From positions 1 through 31,647 of the forward strand of contig JARLHY010000164.1 in NCBI GenBank assembly GCA_031292015.1: 31,647 nucleotides of DNA, read 5' to 3'. A program made the position numbers and the translations under genes. Of the stretch, positions 15,577 through 23,704 are shown one piece after another. Within the stretch, counting starts at the first letter, position 1; each line of letters begins with the position of its first letter. Under the pieces are notes generated by a model, which searched no databases, had not been told where the DNA came from, and worked only from the letters and a program-made list of their open reading frames with translations. This DNA is from Negativicutes bacterium (GTDB lineage: Bacteria > Bacillota_C > Negativicutes > Sporomusales_B > JARLHX01).

Positions 15577-16575
15577 TTATTTCGCCAACCGGTCCCAGAC
15601 CCGCGGGTTGACGATATTGGCCGGTTTTTTGCTTAAGTAGCAGTCGGCGACGGCCCGGGCCGCACCGATAGCCAGCCTTTCCACAGCCTCGTCGGTCGCG
15701 CCTGCGATATGAGGCGTCAATAAGGCGTTGGGTGCGCCAAAAAGCGGATTGGACAGGCTGGGCGGTTCCTGCCGGAAGACATCCAGCACCGCACCGGCTA
15801 TTTTCCCCTGGATCAGAGCGTCAGCCAAAGCCTCTTCGTCGACAAGTTCGCCGCGGCCGGCGTTGATCAGATAGGCGGTGGGCTTCATCAGGGCCAAGGC
15901 TTTTGCGTCAATCATGTTTTCCGTTTCCTTGGTCAGGGGTGTATGCAAAGTAATGAAATCGGCCCGGCGGTAAACTTCGCTAAGATCATCCACCAGCTCT
16001 ATCCCCTGCGGAACTTCCTTCCTGTAAGGATCATAAGCCACCACTTTCATTCTGAGAAATCCGGCGGCCGCTTCCGCCACCTGCAGCCCGATTTTTCCCA
16101 GCCCGACGACACCGACGCACCGGCCCGGCAGTTCATTGCCGCCCAGGTTGAATTTTTTCACCAGGCCGGGCAGCGACGCCCCTGGCTGCAATAATTTCCC
16201 GGCTCTCAGCGCCTCATCGCCTTTGAGCATTTTTCGCGACACCATCAACAGGGCGGTGATCACGTATTCGACCACCGAAAAGGCGTTGGCGTCCGGAACA
16301 TTGGCAACCAGGATATTGCACCTGTCGGCGGTCGCCAGGTCGATATTGTTATAACCAATACCGTGGCGGCCAACGATCCGAAGCTGTTTTCCCGCCTCCA
16401 GCACCCTGCCCTCCAGCGGACTTGTCCGGACAATGATGCCAAACACATCATCCCGTACCAGATCAACCAGGGTCGCGGTGTCTGTCGAAGGCGACACCAC
16501 CGCCTCCAGGCCGGCCTCTTTGAGAATCTTGACTCCCGACTCATGAATGGACTCCACCAGCAGAACTTTTGCCAT
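15577..16575 (-). CDS. D-isomer-type 2-hydroxyacid dehydrogenase (phosphoglycerate dehydrogenase-like)
   Basis: The 332-residue protein has the D-2-hydroxyacid dehydrogenase fold: a split catalytic domain around a Rossmann domain with 'GVVGLGKIGLQVAE'. The three catalytic positions are present: Arg in 'NAGRGELVD', Glu in 'DVFRQEPP', His in 'TPHIAGATDEAVERL'. There is no C-terminal ACT regulatory domain, so a serine-pathway SerA is less likely. SlcC-type (S)-sulfolactate dehydrogenase belongs to the same family and is paired with an Ldh2-type enzyme in other bacteria, as here. The start at 16575 follows GGGGGAT; the upstream extension lacks a ribosome site and overlaps the symporter gene. It is the first enzyme gene after the two symporters. 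Confidence 0.92.
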   Translation of the reverse strand: MAKVLLVESIHESGVKILKEAGLEAVVSPSTDTATLVDLVRDDVFGIIVRTSPLEGRVLEAGKQLRIVGRHGIGYNNIDLATADRCNILVANVPDANAFSVVEYVITALLMVSRKMLKGDEALRAGKLLQPGASLPGLVKKFNLGGNELPGRCVGVVGLGKIGLQVAEAAAGFLRMKVVAYDPYRKEVPQGIELVDDLSEVYRRADFITLHTPLTKETENMIDAKALALMKPTAYLINAGRGELVDEEALADALIQGKIAGAVLDVFRQEPPSLSNPLFGAPNALLTPHIAGATDEAVERLAIGAARAVADCYLSKKPANIVNPRVWDRLAK

Positions 16576-16613
16576 GACTCTGATCCCCCTTTTATTTAGC
16601 GCCTCTGTTCCGA

Positions 16614-17990
16614 TCATTTCGCTGTCTGCCTGTTTTTCCTGATTGCATAATCTATCAGCATCATTGCCGCGGGTATGATCAGCGCTATGTAGATATTATC
16701 AATGCCCCACGGGTCCCCCAGTAAGAACCAGACCACCGTCACAGCAACACTTACCACCAGGCCGAGGTAACCGGCCTTTCGATTCGCGGCATGAGGCAGG
16801 TACAGCATAAAGATCACCAGTACGGTTATGGCTGTCCGCAGTGCTCTGGCAAAAAAGAGAGTCTTGATGATACCCGGCACCAGCAAGGCAAAGGGTATCG
16901 GCAGCAACCCAATGACCACCGCCATGCCGCGCGTGGCCCAGAATTCATGTCTTTTGCCCGGTTTCATCACAGGCAGGTAAAAATCTTTCATAAACAAGGC
17001 GGTCGCTCCAAGCTGGCAAGCCAGAATCGTCACGAAAGTCGCGGCGATCATCGCCGAGGCGACTATGCCCACCAGCCAGGGGTTCATCAGGTCAAAAAAA
17101 GCGGGCAAAGCCATAATGCTTTTGATATCAGGAAAGATTGCTTTCGCCATAATTCCGATATACGCGGATATTAAACCGATGGGGAAAATGACTATGGCGG
17201 CGACGATAGCGGCTTTTCTCGCTTCGGCCGGGCTTGGCAGCCCGCTGATCGACTGTAAAATGTACTGGGTGGAAAAGATAGCCCCGATATTGCCGATCAG
17301 CCAGGCGATCAGCGTAGGATAGCCCACCCCGGCAATCAAAGAAAAATGGGCTTCCGGAATATCCTGCATGAGTTCAGGCTTGCCGTGCATGGCGTACCAG
17401 GCCGTCCCGGCCACAATCAGGATACCCATATACTTAAACGAAGTGTGAATGATATTGGCGAAACCCACGCCGCGAATACCGCCGAAGGCCACGTTCAGGG
17501 AGGCGGCTATGCCGATAACGTAAATAGCTGTGGGAATGGACACCTCAAGCAGCTTGCCGATCAGCGCCCCACCCCCAGTGAATGCCGCGACATTTACCAT
17601 GGTCAACGCGAAGGCCATCGTTATCGAAACCACGATTCTGACACCTTCCCCGTAGTGGCGGGCCAGGGCACCGGAGATGGTATATTCCCCCAGTGCGTTC
17701 ATTTTGGGTGCAATGAAATAAGCGTATAACAGATAACCCACCGCCAAAAGCGAGGAATTCCAGGCCACCGCCAGGCCTTTGTCATAGGCGGCCTGAGCTG
17801 TGCCAACCGTTGAGCTGGGACCGATCAATTCCGACATCAGCAAAATGCCGACCAAAAAATAAGGCATCTGGTTTTTGGCGGTCATAAAACTGGTGGTATC
17901 TTTGGTGTATTTGGCTGACCACATTCCGACCAGGGTGGTTATAACGATATACGCCACCGTAAACCCGAAAACGATCCACGTCTTTTCCAA
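16614..17990 (-). CDS. Sodium:solute symporter (SSS family), second of three paralogues
   Basis: The 458-residue protein is strongly hydrophobic with about 13 membrane helices, the normal SSS layout, and a conserved early segment 'GPSSTVGTAQAAYDKGLAVAWNSSLLAVGYLLYAY' (helix 2 region) near the expected Na+ site. It shares its N-terminal pattern and many blocks ('NPWGIDNIYIALIIPA-like', 'TFVTILACQLGATAL') with the two other symporters in the window. I choose a TTG start at 17990, preceded by GGGGGAT, because it gives the same 'MEKxWIVFG' beginning as the paralogues; the reading frame upstream of it is not conserved. It probably imports the acid metabolised by the dehydrogenases encoded just downstream. 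Confidence 0.92.
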   Translation of the reverse strand: MEKTWIVFGFTVAYIVITTLVGMWSAKYTKDTTSFMTAKNQMPYFLVGILLMSELIGPSSTVGTAQAAYDKGLAVAWNSSLLAVGYLLYAYFIAPKMNALGEYTISGALARHYGEGVRIVVSITMAFALTMVNVAAFTGGGALIGKLLEVSIPTAIYVIGIAASLNVAFGGIRGVGFANIIHTSFKYMGILIVAGTAWYAMHGKPELMQDIPEAHFSLIAGVGYPTLIAWLIGNIGAIFSTQYILQSISGLPSPAEARKAAIVAAIVIFPIGLISAYIGIMAKAIFPDIKSIMALPAFFDLMNPWLVGIVASAMIAATFVTILACQLGATALFMKDFYLPVMKPGKRHEFWATRGMAVVIGLLPIPFALLVPGIIKTLFFARALRTAITVLVIFMLYLPHAANRKAGYLGLVVSVAVTVVWFLLGDPWGIDNIYIALIIPAAMMLIDYAIRKNRQTAK

Positions 17991-18070
17991 TTTGATCCCC
18001 CATTCCGCTTCATCCGGCCCGCTTGCGATCAAGCCGGCTGCAAAAAATGCCGTTGGCCTTCAAATCGGTT

Positions 18071-19492
18071 TTAGGCCTGCCCGGAGACAGTATCGCCGGT
18101 ATCCGGTCCCTGCCTGTCGTCAGGCTTTTTGTTCAGCCGGTGATAGGTATGGTCGATTATCATTACCACCGCCGGGGTTACCAGCGCTATATAGATGTTG
18201 TCAATTCCCCACGGGTTGCCCAAAACAAACCAGACGATCGTTGCCGCGACGCTCAGCCCAAGGGCGGCGATCCCGCCCTTCTTGGTGGCCATGTGCGGCG
18301 CGTAGAACATGAACAGTACCAGAATGGTTATGCTTGTCCGCAGAGCCCGCGCAAAAAAGAAAGTTTTGATCATACCGGGTACCAGCAAGGCGAAAGGTAT
18401 CGGCAAAAGACCGATGATGACCGATATGATCCGCGTTGCCCAGATGCTGTGTTTCTCGCCAGGTTTTACGATAGGGTTGTAAAAATCCTTGACCATCAGC
18501 GCCGTAGCTCCCAGCTGACAAGCCAGAATGCTGACAAAGGTAGCGGCGATCATCGCCGCGGCGGCCACCGCCACCAGCCAGGGATCCATCACATCAAAAA
18601 AGGCGGGCAGAGCCATAATACTCTTGATATCAGGAAATATCGCCTTGGAAAGAACTCCGATATAAGCGGAAACGAACCCGATGGGAAAAATCGCTACAGC
18701 GGCGATAATCGTTGCTTTGCGGGCCGCGGCAGGAGTTGGCAGCGAGCTTATCGACTGAAGGACATATTGCGTGGAAAAGACCGCGCCGACATTGCCGATC
18801 ACCCAGGCTAACACCTGGGGCAATCCCACACCCTCAAACAAAGTCCACTTGACTGCAGGTATCTGGGTCAGCAGCACCGGCTTCCCCTGCACGATAATCC
18901 ACGCCGTTCCGGCGACCACGATTAACCCGAAGTATTTGAAAGCCGCATGGATGATATTGGCGTAGCCGACCCCGCGAATGCCCCCAAACGCCACATTCAG
19001 ACAGGCAACCACGGCAACGACATAGATGGCCGTTTCGACAGATATATGGAGCAGTGCTCCGATCGCCGACGCCCCTCCGACAAAGTTGCCGACATTCACA
19101 ATGATTAAGGCCAGCGCCATGGTTACCGAAACGATTTGCCTGACCCCTGATCCGTAGTGCTGGGCCAACGCGCCGGAAATCGTGTATTCGCCGAGGGCAT
19201 TCATCTTCCGTGCCAGCAGGAAAGAATATAGCAAGTACCCTATCGCCAGCGACGACGAATTCCAGGCAACCGACAGCCCTTTTTCAAACGCGCCCTGAGC
19301 AGTGCCTACCGTTGAGCCTGGGCCGATAAATTCCGACATCAGCAGGATTCCTATCACCCAGACCCCTAATTGGCTTTTCGCGTTCATAAAACTGGCAGTG
19401 TCCTTGGTATGCCTTACCGACCACATACCGACCAACGTTGTGACAATGATGTAAAACACCGTACACCCAAAAACGATCCAAGCTTTCTCCAT
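18071..19492 (-). CDS. Sodium:solute symporter (SSS family), first gene of the central operon
   Basis: The 473-residue protein has about 13 hydrophobic segments and is very similar to its neighbour at 16614-17990 ('GPGSTVGTAQGAFEKGLSVAWNSS', 'LGEYTISGALAQHYGSGV', 'FPDIKSIMALPAFFDVM'). It has a longer polar C-terminal tail (about 450-473). The ATG follows GGAGGGTGATGAG. As the first gene of a ten-gene run it follows a 200-bp leader and operator site C. Two adjacent paralogues may serve different enantiomers or affinities of one substrate; this is inference. Confidence 0.93.
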   Translation of the reverse strand: MEKAWIVFGCTVFYIIVTTLVGMWSVRHTKDTASFMNAKSQLGVWVIGILLMSEFIGPGSTVGTAQGAFEKGLSVAWNSSSLAIGYLLYSFLLARKMNALGEYTISGALAQHYGSGVRQIVSVTMALALIIVNVGNFVGGASAIGALLHISVETAIYVVAVVACLNVAFGGIRGVGYANIIHAAFKYFGLIVVAGTAWIIVQGKPVLLTQIPAVKWTLFEGVGLPQVLAWVIGNVGAVFSTQYVLQSISSLPTPAAARKATIIAAVAIFPIGFVSAYIGVLSKAIFPDIKSIMALPAFFDVMDPWLVAVAAAAMIAATFVSILACQLGATALMVKDFYNPIVKPGEKHSIWATRIISVIIGLLPIPFALLVPGMIKTFFFARALRTSITILVLFMFYAPHMATKKGGIAALGLSVAATIVWFVLGNPWGIDNIYIALVTPAVVMIIDHTYHRLNKKPDDRQGPDTGDTVSGQA

Positions 19493-19696
19493 CTCATCAC
19501 CCTCCCCGCATTTATAGGCTTTGACGCTGTCTAACTATCTCTAAACCGGTATTGCGAGGGATCTCCAGATCGCCTCGCTGATCCGGTTGCGTCCGCTAAA
19601 TCCAGGTAATCGGCCGGAGTACGTAAGATAAGATCGGTCACTGTTGTCGCATCAGGAGTCCTGTTCGCCGGACCTGCCATTCCCAAAAGCGATAAT
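19493..19696 (-). other. Leader region of the central operon, no clear gene
   Basis: About 200 bases lie between operator site C and the first symporter start. I recognise no riboswitch or T-box. A 49-codon frame (19531-19680) exists, but its ATG lacks a spaced ribosome site. The length would allow a regulatory leader RNA. Confidence 0.4.
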
Positions 19697-19722
19697 CGTT
19701 CTACATTATAGGACTACGTTCT
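19697..19722 (-). promoter_or_regulatory. Operator-like site C, upstream of the central operon
   Basis: A 26-bp element with all 14 invariant bases of the shared motif. On the minus strand it contains TATAAT at its centre, so it may overlap the -10 box. No convincing -35 box is spaced at 17 bp. A small 8-bp hairpin (CTCGTTTT, 19721-19741) follows on the far side. Confidence 0.6.
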
Positions 19723-19784
19723 CGTTTTTTCGCAAAACGAGTGATCATCCGAATAAGTAAGTTCCTGCTTTACCACAAACACTA

Positions 19785-19824
19785 TATATTAAATCGTATA
19801 CTATTTCATATACGATTTAATATA
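19785..19824. repeat. Perfect 16-bp inverted repeat, candidate GntR operator
   Basis: TATATTAAATCGTATA (19785-19800) and its exact complement (19809-19824) flank 8 bases. The central 20 bp match the near-palindrome at the GntR promoter at 16 of 20 positions, sharing the core TATTTCATATA. It lies about 60 bp upstream of operator site C. It has no T run, so a terminator is unlikely. Confidence 0.6.
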
Positions 19825-19975
19825 TTATACTCTTATTTCAAAATTCCTGCTAAGATTCTGAAATTTTAAAAATTAATGATATTTTTTATACTCCCCCTCT
19901 CCCACCCTTGCTGTTTCCGACAAAAATCGCCCTTATTCAGTCCGTCGGCGGCATATGCTTGAAGTGTTGCCTTGC

Positions 19976-20018
19976 AAAACGAAAGCACGAAATGACTCTT
20001 GGCCATTTCGTGCTTTCG
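19976..20018 (-). terminator. Terminator after the third symporter gene
   Basis: Perfect 15-bp arms (CGAAAGCACGAAATG, 19980-19994, complement 20004-20018) with a 9-base loop are followed on the minus strand by TTTTG. It lies 68 bp after the symporter stop. Between it and the inverted repeat at 19785-19824 there is only AT-rich sequence with no gene. Confidence 0.75.
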
Positions 20019-20085
20019 TAAAATGTTCTCCTGATATTATGCGGAAAAAGGTCGCCAGTACACACTGTCGGCACGGTGGACTCTT

Positions 20086-21489
20086 TCAATTTCCCGCTGT
20101 CGTTTTCTCCTGCAATTCATTCCCGGCGTCCCGCTTGCCGTAAATGAAACGGTCGGCCACCATGATCAGGGCCGGGATGACCGCAGCCACATAAATATTG
20201 TCGATACCCCAGGGATTGCCCAGGACAAACCAGATGGTCGTCCCGGCCACGCTGCACAAAAGGCCGAAGGTGGCGCTTCGGTTGCTTCCGATCTGCGGCA
20301 GATAGAACATGAAAATGGCGACAACTGCGACAGCTGTCCGCAGGGCCCGGGCAAAAAACAGCGTTTTTAACAGCCCGGGAACATAAAGGGCGAAGGGTAT
20401 TGGCAGCAGCCCCACCAGGACAGCGATGACGCGGGTCAGTACCATTTTTTTCTTTTCGGTCATATTGATCGCCGGTGCGACGAAGTCTTTCATGATCAGG
20501 GCGGTGGCTCCCAGCTGACAGGCCAGAATCGTGACAAAGGTGGCGGCAATGATGCCGGATACGGCAACCCCCGCCAGCCAGGGATCCATCACGCTGAAAA
20601 AAGCCGGCATGGCCATGACGCTTTTGATGTCAGGAAACAGCGCCTTGGCTGAAACACCGATGAACGCCGCCAGAAACCCGATGGGGATTATGGTGACGCT
20701 GGCGACAAGGCTGGCTTTCTTCGCTTCAGCCGGACTGGAAAGCGAGCTGATGCACTGGATGACGTACTGGGTCGAGAAAACGGCGCCGATATTGGCCACC
20801 GTCCAGGCGATCAGTGTCGGCAAGCCGATCCCGATCGGCGAAAAATGCATTTCCGGGATCTTTGCCGTCACCTGCGGGCTGGCCTGAATAAGCCGCCAGC
20901 CTGCCCAGGCCACCACGATCAGCCCCAAATATTTGAAAGCGGTGTGTATCAGGTTGGCATAACCCACGCCCCGGATCCCGCCCAGCGTCACGTTCAGTAT
21001 GGTCGCGATGCCGATAATCAGCACGGCGGTCGTGATCGGGATCTGCAGCAAAGAGGCAATGGTGGCTGCGCCCCCGGTATACATGGAAACATTCACCGCT
21101 GTCAGGGCGTAAATCATGGTCAGCGACACCACCAGCCGGACCCCGTTGCCGTATTTTTGGGCCAGCGCTCCGGAAATGGTATACTCGCCGAGAGCCTGAA
21201 ACTTTGGTGCCATGAAATAGGCATACAACAAATACCCCAGACCCAGGGTGATGAGGTTCCAGGCGGCGGAAATGCCTTTTTCGTAGGCAGTCTGAGCCGT
21301 CCCCAGGGTCGATCCTGTACCGATGAACTCCGACATCATCAGAATTCCGACGACGGCAGGCCCCATTTTGTTTTTGGCGGTCATAAAGCTGGTGGTGTCC
21401 TTGGTATGCTTGACCGACCACACCCCAACCAGGGTGGAGATCAGCACATAAGCGGCAACCATGCCGAAGATGATGCTCAGTTTTTCCAT
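20086..21489 (-). CDS. Sodium:solute symporter (SSS family), third paralogue
   Basis: The 467-residue protein shares the SSS layout of about 13 membrane helices and the blocks 'TGSTLGTAQTAYEKGISAAWNLITLGLGYLLYAY'-like, 'LGEYTISGALAQKYGNGV' and 'FPDIKSVMAMPAFFSVMDPWLAG' with the two symporters of the central operon, but is more distant from them than they are from each other. It is a separate transcription unit, with its own operator-like site E 39-64 bases upstream and a terminator downstream. The ribosome site AAAGGAGG precedes the ATG. Control by the shared motif suggests it serves the same catabolic programme, perhaps for the substrate of the flavoprotein unit upstream. Confidence 0.93.
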   Translation of the reverse strand: MEKLSIIFGMVAAYVLISTLVGVWSVKHTKDTTSFMTAKNKMGPAVVGILMMSEFIGTGSTLGTAQTAYEKGISAAWNLITLGLGYLLYAYFMAPKFQALGEYTISGALAQKYGNGVRLVVSLTMIYALTAVNVSMYTGGAATIASLLQIPITTAVLIIGIATILNVTLGGIRGVGYANLIHTAFKYLGLIVVAWAGWRLIQASPQVTAKIPEMHFSPIGIGLPTLIAWTVANIGAVFSTQYVIQCISSLSSPAEAKKASLVASVTIIPIGFLAAFIGVSAKALFPDIKSVMAMPAFFSVMDPWLAGVAVSGIIAATFVTILACQLGATALIMKDFVAPAINMTEKKKMVLTRVIAVLVGLLPIPFALYVPGLLKTLFFARALRTAVAVVAIFMFYLPQIGSNRSATFGLLCSVAGTTIWFVLGNPWGIDNIYVAAVIPALIMVADRFIYGKRDAGNELQEKTTAGN

Positions 21490-21527
21490 ACCGTCCTCCT
21501 TTGCATAGCTGCTTCAGCATTGTCAAA

Positions 21528-21553
21528 TATTCTATAATATCGGACATCGTTCC
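21528..21553 (-). promoter_or_regulatory. Operator-like site E, upstream of the third symporter
   Basis: A 26-bp element with all 14 invariant bases of the shared motif, differing from the consensus near its end (GAATA instead of GAACG). It lies 39-64 bases upstream of the symporter ATG, in the short gap after the [2Fe-2S] gene. Confidence 0.6.
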
Positions 21554-21617
21554 GATGATTTGGCACAGGGAAGGACACCAAGTTCGCCTTCCGCGACTCC
21601 AGTTCGGCGTCAGCCGG

Positions 21618-21986
21618 CTAGAGACAGGTTCCCTGTCTGATCTCGTATGTTTTGTCTTCCAGGCTGCGCCGGATGCCGAAGTCGACCACCAGATCGCGAA
21701 TGACAGGGTAGTCCTTCAGCGGCTCGACAAGGTACTCCCGTCCCGGTTCCAGCAGGACATGGCAGGCCTTTTTCACACCGCCGTCCACCGTAACCCGGCA
21801 GCCGGCACAAAGGCCCCGCCCGCAAAAATAGTTTCGGAACGCCAATGTTCCATCCTGCTCGGCGTAAATTTGCCGGATCGCCGCCAGAAGGGTGAACCCG
21901 TCCGACCACGCCAGCGTATACTTCCGGTAATAAGGGATGGCGTTGACGCCAGGATCAAAACGGAATATTTTCAAGGTCACTTCCAT
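21618..21986 (-). CDS. Stand-alone [2Fe-2S] protein resembling the N-terminal half of SdhB/FrdB
   Basis: The 122-residue protein matches the plant-type [2Fe-2S] domain of succinate dehydrogenase or fumarate reductase iron-sulfur subunits: 'FRNYFCGRGLCAGCRVTV' with C55, C60, C63, then C75 in 'KKACHVLL', then 'VEPLKDYPVIRDLVVDF'. It stops where SdhB would continue into the domain with the [4Fe-4S] and [3Fe-4S] clusters, so it is a half-length version. It ends with a normal stop codon and has no sign of frameshift. It lies 30 bp after the flavoprotein gene with GGAGGG upstream, and probably shuttles electrons to or from that flavin. There is no membrane anchor subunit nearby. Confidence 0.85.
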   Translation of the reverse strand: MEVTLKIFRFDPGVNAIPYYRKYTLAWSDGFTLLAAIRQIYAEQDGTLAFRNYFCGRGLCAGCRVTVDGGVKKACHVLLEPGREYLVEPLKDYPVIRDLVVDFGIRRSLEDKTYEIRQGTCL

Positions 21987-22016
21987 TGGGGGACCCTCCT
22001 TATGATCGCAGTTTCC

Positions 22017-23702
22017 TCAGCGTTTCGCCACCGGAAGCAGCCCGATCTGGTGCTGCCCTTCGACAAAACGGATGGCGGTATGCTGTGGGACCGGATTGGT
22101 CTGCGGATAATCCAGACGGAAATGGTGACCGCGGGATTCCTTGCGGGCCAGAGCCGACAAGATCACCAGTTCGGCCAATTCGATCATGCCCTTGACCTCA
22201 TAGGCTTCCTGGACTTCATAGCAAAAATGCCGGCAGTGATTGACTGCCATAAGCGGCAGGGCCTTGGCCTGCAGTTCTTTGACCGCCGCCAGGCCTTGCG
22301 TAAGGCTTTCCGCCTCGCGCTCCAGCCCCATGTACTTATCCATCACGACCTGCAGCCTGGTTTTGATCTCGCTCGGGCGCAACGCGCCCTGCTTGTTTTC
22401 CTTCCAGTTGCCGATCGCTGTATACTCGGCCAGGACGTCCTGCCGGAGTTCCTCGCGGCCCGGGGCCGGACTCCCGCCCGCCAGGCTGTCGGCATAGGCG
22501 CAGGCCTCTTCCGCCGCCCGCTTCCCGAACACTTGGGTCTCGGACAAGGCGTTGCCTGATACACGATTTGCGCCATGCACGTTGCCGGTAATCTCACCGG
22601 CTGCGAACAGCCCCTCCAGATTGGTCCGGCCGACCGGGTCGATCTTGACGCCGCCGAGGCAGTAGTGGGCCGCCGGCGCCATTTCCAGCTTGTCATCTCT
22701 GATGTCGATGCCGACCTGCTTCAGGTTGTTGAACTGATGCAGCCATGTTTCCAGCTTGCTGGTCAGTTCCTCGCGGGAATAGCGTGACTTCGACAGGTCA
22801 ACATAAAAGCCGCCCCGCGGACTGGCGTCGCCTTTTTGAGCCTGGATGCGGATGGCGCGGATGAATTCATCCCTGGCGGGAAAGCCCTGCACAAATTCCT
22901 CCCCTTTGCCGTTAAGCACCCTGCCGTCAAGCATCTCGGGGTTCAACAGGTATTCATACTGCACCAGCCAGCCCCTGGCGGCGGGAGGATGGACCACAAC
23001 TCCCGGATAATAGAGCACCTGCTCCAGATCGACCAGTTGGACCCCCAACTGATAAACCATCGCCAGGCTCTCGCCGGTGGTATCCGGCGGAGTGTCGGTA
23101 AACGGCCACAGCTCCTCATAGCCCCCGGTAGCCAGGATGGTAGCCTTGGCCCGGACCACATGCACTTCGCCGCTGCGCACGTCAAGATATACCACGCCGG
23201 CCACTCTGCCGGCCGCGGCCAGTATTTTTGTCACAACGACATCTTCCAGCACCAGAATATTGGGCAGTTCGCCGATCCGCCTCAGCAGATTGGCCGCCAG
23301 TCCGTAACCGCCGCCGAGAATGTACAGATTGCGGGAGTGGGTCTGCCCCGGTCGCAGTGAGGTGGCGTAAGAACCGTCGTCCTTTTTCTTGAACTTGGCG
23401 CCATAGCTCTCCAGATCCCGGATCCGGGCAACCGAATCTGCGGCCAGGGCGTGGACCAGGGGTTCATCCGCCAAACCGCGCCCGGCGCTGACTGTGTCGC
23501 TGTAATGCAGCTCCGGCGAATCGCCGTCGTTGACTGCTCCCTCCACCCCTTCGCCGGCCACCGGCGTGATTCCGGTACGCGACAGCGGTCCCTTGCTCAG
23601 CAGCAGAACATTCTTGCCCAGTTCCGCCGCGGCGATGGCGGCGCGCATACCGGCTCCACCGCCGCCGATTACCAAAATATCGGGCTCTCTGATTTCAAAC
23701 AT
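22017..23702 (-). CDS. Fumarate reductase/aspartate oxidase-like flavoprotein
   Basis: The 561-residue protein belongs to the FrdA/SdhA/NadB superfamily: FAD motif 'ILVIGGGGAGMRAAIAAAE' (9-27), 'ATILATGGYEELW', and the C-terminal 'GLFAAGEITGNVHGANRVSGNALSETQVFG'. Catalytic positions kept are R277 in 'PARD', H346 in 'APAAHY' and R380 in 'HGANR'. Lost are the HPTG motif (here YYPG, 231-234) and the RGEGG loop. The covalent-FAD histidine of FrdA is replaced in 'SRT' (41-43), so FAD should be non-covalent. A C4-dicarboxylate is thus not the certain substrate; another enoate or amine is possible. There is no signal peptide, so it is cytoplasmic. The start at 23702 has GGGGA upstream, 3 bases after the preceding gene. 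Confidence 0.85.
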   Translation of the reverse strand: MFEIREPDILVIGGGGAGMRAAIAAAELGKNVLLLSKGPLSRTGITPVAGEGVEGAVNDGDSPELHYSDTVSAGRGLADEPLVHALAADSVARIRDLESYGAKFKKKDDGSYATSLRPGQTHSRNLYILGGGYGLAANLLRRIGELPNILVLEDVVVTKILAAAGRVAGVVYLDVRSGEVHVVRAKATILATGGYEELWPFTDTPPDTTGESLAMVYQLGVQLVDLEQVLYYPGVVVHPPAARGWLVQYEYLLNPEMLDGRVLNGKGEEFVQGFPARDEFIRAIRIQAQKGDASPRGGFYVDLSKSRYSREELTSKLETWLHQFNNLKQVGIDIRDDKLEMAPAAHYCLGGVKIDPVGRTNLEGLFAAGEITGNVHGANRVSGNALSETQVFGKRAAEEACAYADSLAGGSPAPGREELRQDVLAEYTAIGNWKENKQGALRPSEIKTRLQVVMDKYMGLEREAESLTQGLAAVKELQAKALPLMAVNHCRHFCYEVQEAYEVKGMIELAELVILSALARKESRGHHFRLDYPQTNPVPQHTAIRFVEGQHQIGLLPVAKR

Positions 23703-23704
23703 GG

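Noticed and set aside
14503..16575. A sulfolactate degradation locus, because of the ComC/SlcC-like pair.
   Set aside because: No sulfo-lyase, sulfopyruvate decarboxylase or sulfite-handling gene is present, so sulfolactate as substrate is not supported.
19531..19680. A 49-codon minus-strand frame in the leader of the central operon.
   Set aside because: GGGA directly touches the ATG with no usable spacing and the product resembles nothing I know. It may be chance in a leader region.
21618..21986. Pseudogene of a full SdhB.
   Set aside because: The frame is intact, has a good ribosome site, and no remnant of the second SdhB domain follows the stop.
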